A DNA stretch of 35,330 bases from DATIRA01 sp964553405 (GTDB lineage Bacteria > Pseudomonadota > Gammaproteobacteria > Steroidobacterales > Steroidobacteraceae). The notes beneath the pieces are model-generated. The model had not been told where the DNA came from. It saw only the letters and a list, made by a program, of their open reading frames with translations, and ran no database searches. This document shows, one piece after another, positions 34,783 to 35,330 of this stretch. Position 1 is the stretch's first letter. Every line of letters starts with the position of its first letter. Location: NCBI GenBank assembly GCA_964553405.1, contig CAZKLS010000018.1:1-35330 (forward strand), written 5' to 3'. The position numbers were made by a program, and so were the translations under genes.

Positions 34783-35330
34783 GGGCGCGGCTCCGGTGCG
34801 CAGGTTACGGACCCCAGGTCGCGGATCGGGTCCGCCGCACCGGGTGTCTGCAGCTCGAAGCGGCATTGACCGTTTCGCCATCGCGCGACGCCGCCGGTCG
34901 CGACGGCATCCTCGACGTAAACGAGGCCGTCGAGCGCGACCGGCCACGCCTGGCCGGCGAGCTCGACGACCGCGCCGGGTGGCACGGCCGTGCCGTCGGG
35001 AAGTCGCAGCCTGAACGTCGTCGCGGACCCGCGGCTGACCGGAAACTCGATCACCGCGCCGCTCCGGTAGGCGGGCGTCAGCTCGATCCTCGCCCGGTCG
35101 ATGCCCGCCTCGATCGGCAGTTCCAGCGGATCGATGCTGATCGGATTCGCTTCGTAGGGTCGCAGGTTGTCGAGCAGGATCCTGCCCTTCGAATCGGTGC
35201 TGCCGATCGGCTGGTTGTCTGCGAACACGGTCAGGCCCTCGTAGCCCGCGACCTCGACGACTGCAAAGCTCCGGTCCAGCCAGCGGGTCGGCATCACGCC
35301 GGCCGTGGTGATCGCGACGCCGCCGAGCGC
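34779..35330 (-). CDS. Csu-type outer-membrane usher, C-terminal part
   Basis: This is the C-terminal portion (183 residues) of a fimbrial outer-membrane usher, which assembles chaperone-delivered pilins and exports the pilus. The frame is open to the right edge, so the barrel and N-terminal domain lie outside. Visible are the end of the barrel and the two small C-terminal domains: FAVVEVAGYEGLTVFADNQPIG, DSKGRILLDNLRPYEANPI, and the PapC-C-type beta-sandwich with a late cysteine pair. It translates to within four bases of the pilin start. Chaperone and other pilins, if present, should lie further right. Confidence 0.9.
   Translation of the reverse strand, partial: ALGGVAITTAGVMPTRWLDRSFAVVEVAGYEGLTVFADNQPIGSTDSKGRILLDNLRPYEANPISIDPLELPIEAGIDRARIELTPAYRSGAVIEFPVSRGSATTFRLRLPDGTAVPPGAVVELAGQAWPVALDGLVYVEDAVATGGVARWRNGQCRFELQTPGAADPIRDLGSVTCAPEPRP

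Overview
The window is a GC-rich chromosomal segment from a free-living gammaproteobacterium. The grounds are the gene order pilM-N-O-P-Q/aroK/aroB, the divergent tesA/ybbA-ybbP pair, and enzymes that look gammaproteobacterial throughout. Wax-ester genes, a YegS-type lipid kinase and a Csu-type pilus suggest a Steroidobacter/Nevskia/Woeseia-like or Marinobacter-like lineage. That placement is inference, since no rRNA or tRNA gene is present. Genes are tightly packed, often with 1-4 bp overlaps, and I saw no transposase, integrase or CRISPR array.

Layout. 1-4381: the type IV pilus inner-membrane and secretin operon pilM(partial)-pilN-pilO-pilP-pilQ, closed by a strong intrinsic terminator. 4446-7215: aroK-aroB-dgt. 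7221-7400: an unusual non-coding element, ten 7-bp units, a stem-loop, then ten 7-bp units inverted. 7450-9840: pyrF-hemE-ppa. 9858-15429: fadD and tesA on the minus strand, and ybbA-ybbP diverging from tesA. 15539-22467: a neutral-lipid storage region. It holds a minus-strand run phasin, patatin-like lipase, two unknown genes; then a wax ester synthase (WS/DGAT); then, divergently, a two-domain fatty acyl-CoA reductase. 22614-28750: a small membrane protein, a GFA-family zinc protein, a DUF2868 membrane protein with its DUF3482 GTPase partner, a LuxR-type regulator, a YegS-like lipid kinase and a DUF4124 protein. 28863-33594: a minus-strand operon for a 2-oxoacid:ferredoxin oxidoreductase (korA, korB) headed by a GltD-like iron-sulfur flavoprotein. 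33799-35330: a secreted unknown protein facing a Csu-type chaperone-usher pilus locus (spore-coat-U-domain pilin and the C-terminal end of the usher) that runs off the right edge.

Together, FadD (free fatty acid to acyl-CoA), the fatty acyl-CoA reductase (acyl-CoA to fatty alcohol), WS/DGAT (alcohol plus acyl-CoA to wax ester), a phasin (granule coat) and a patatin lipase (possible remobilisation) form a nearly complete wax-ester storage module. Two unknown genes are co-transcribed with the phasin and lipase and are the best candidates here for new storage-granule components. The most unusual non-coding object is the heptamer inverted-array element at 7221-7400, whose two arms carry G-quadruplex-capable runs on opposite strands.
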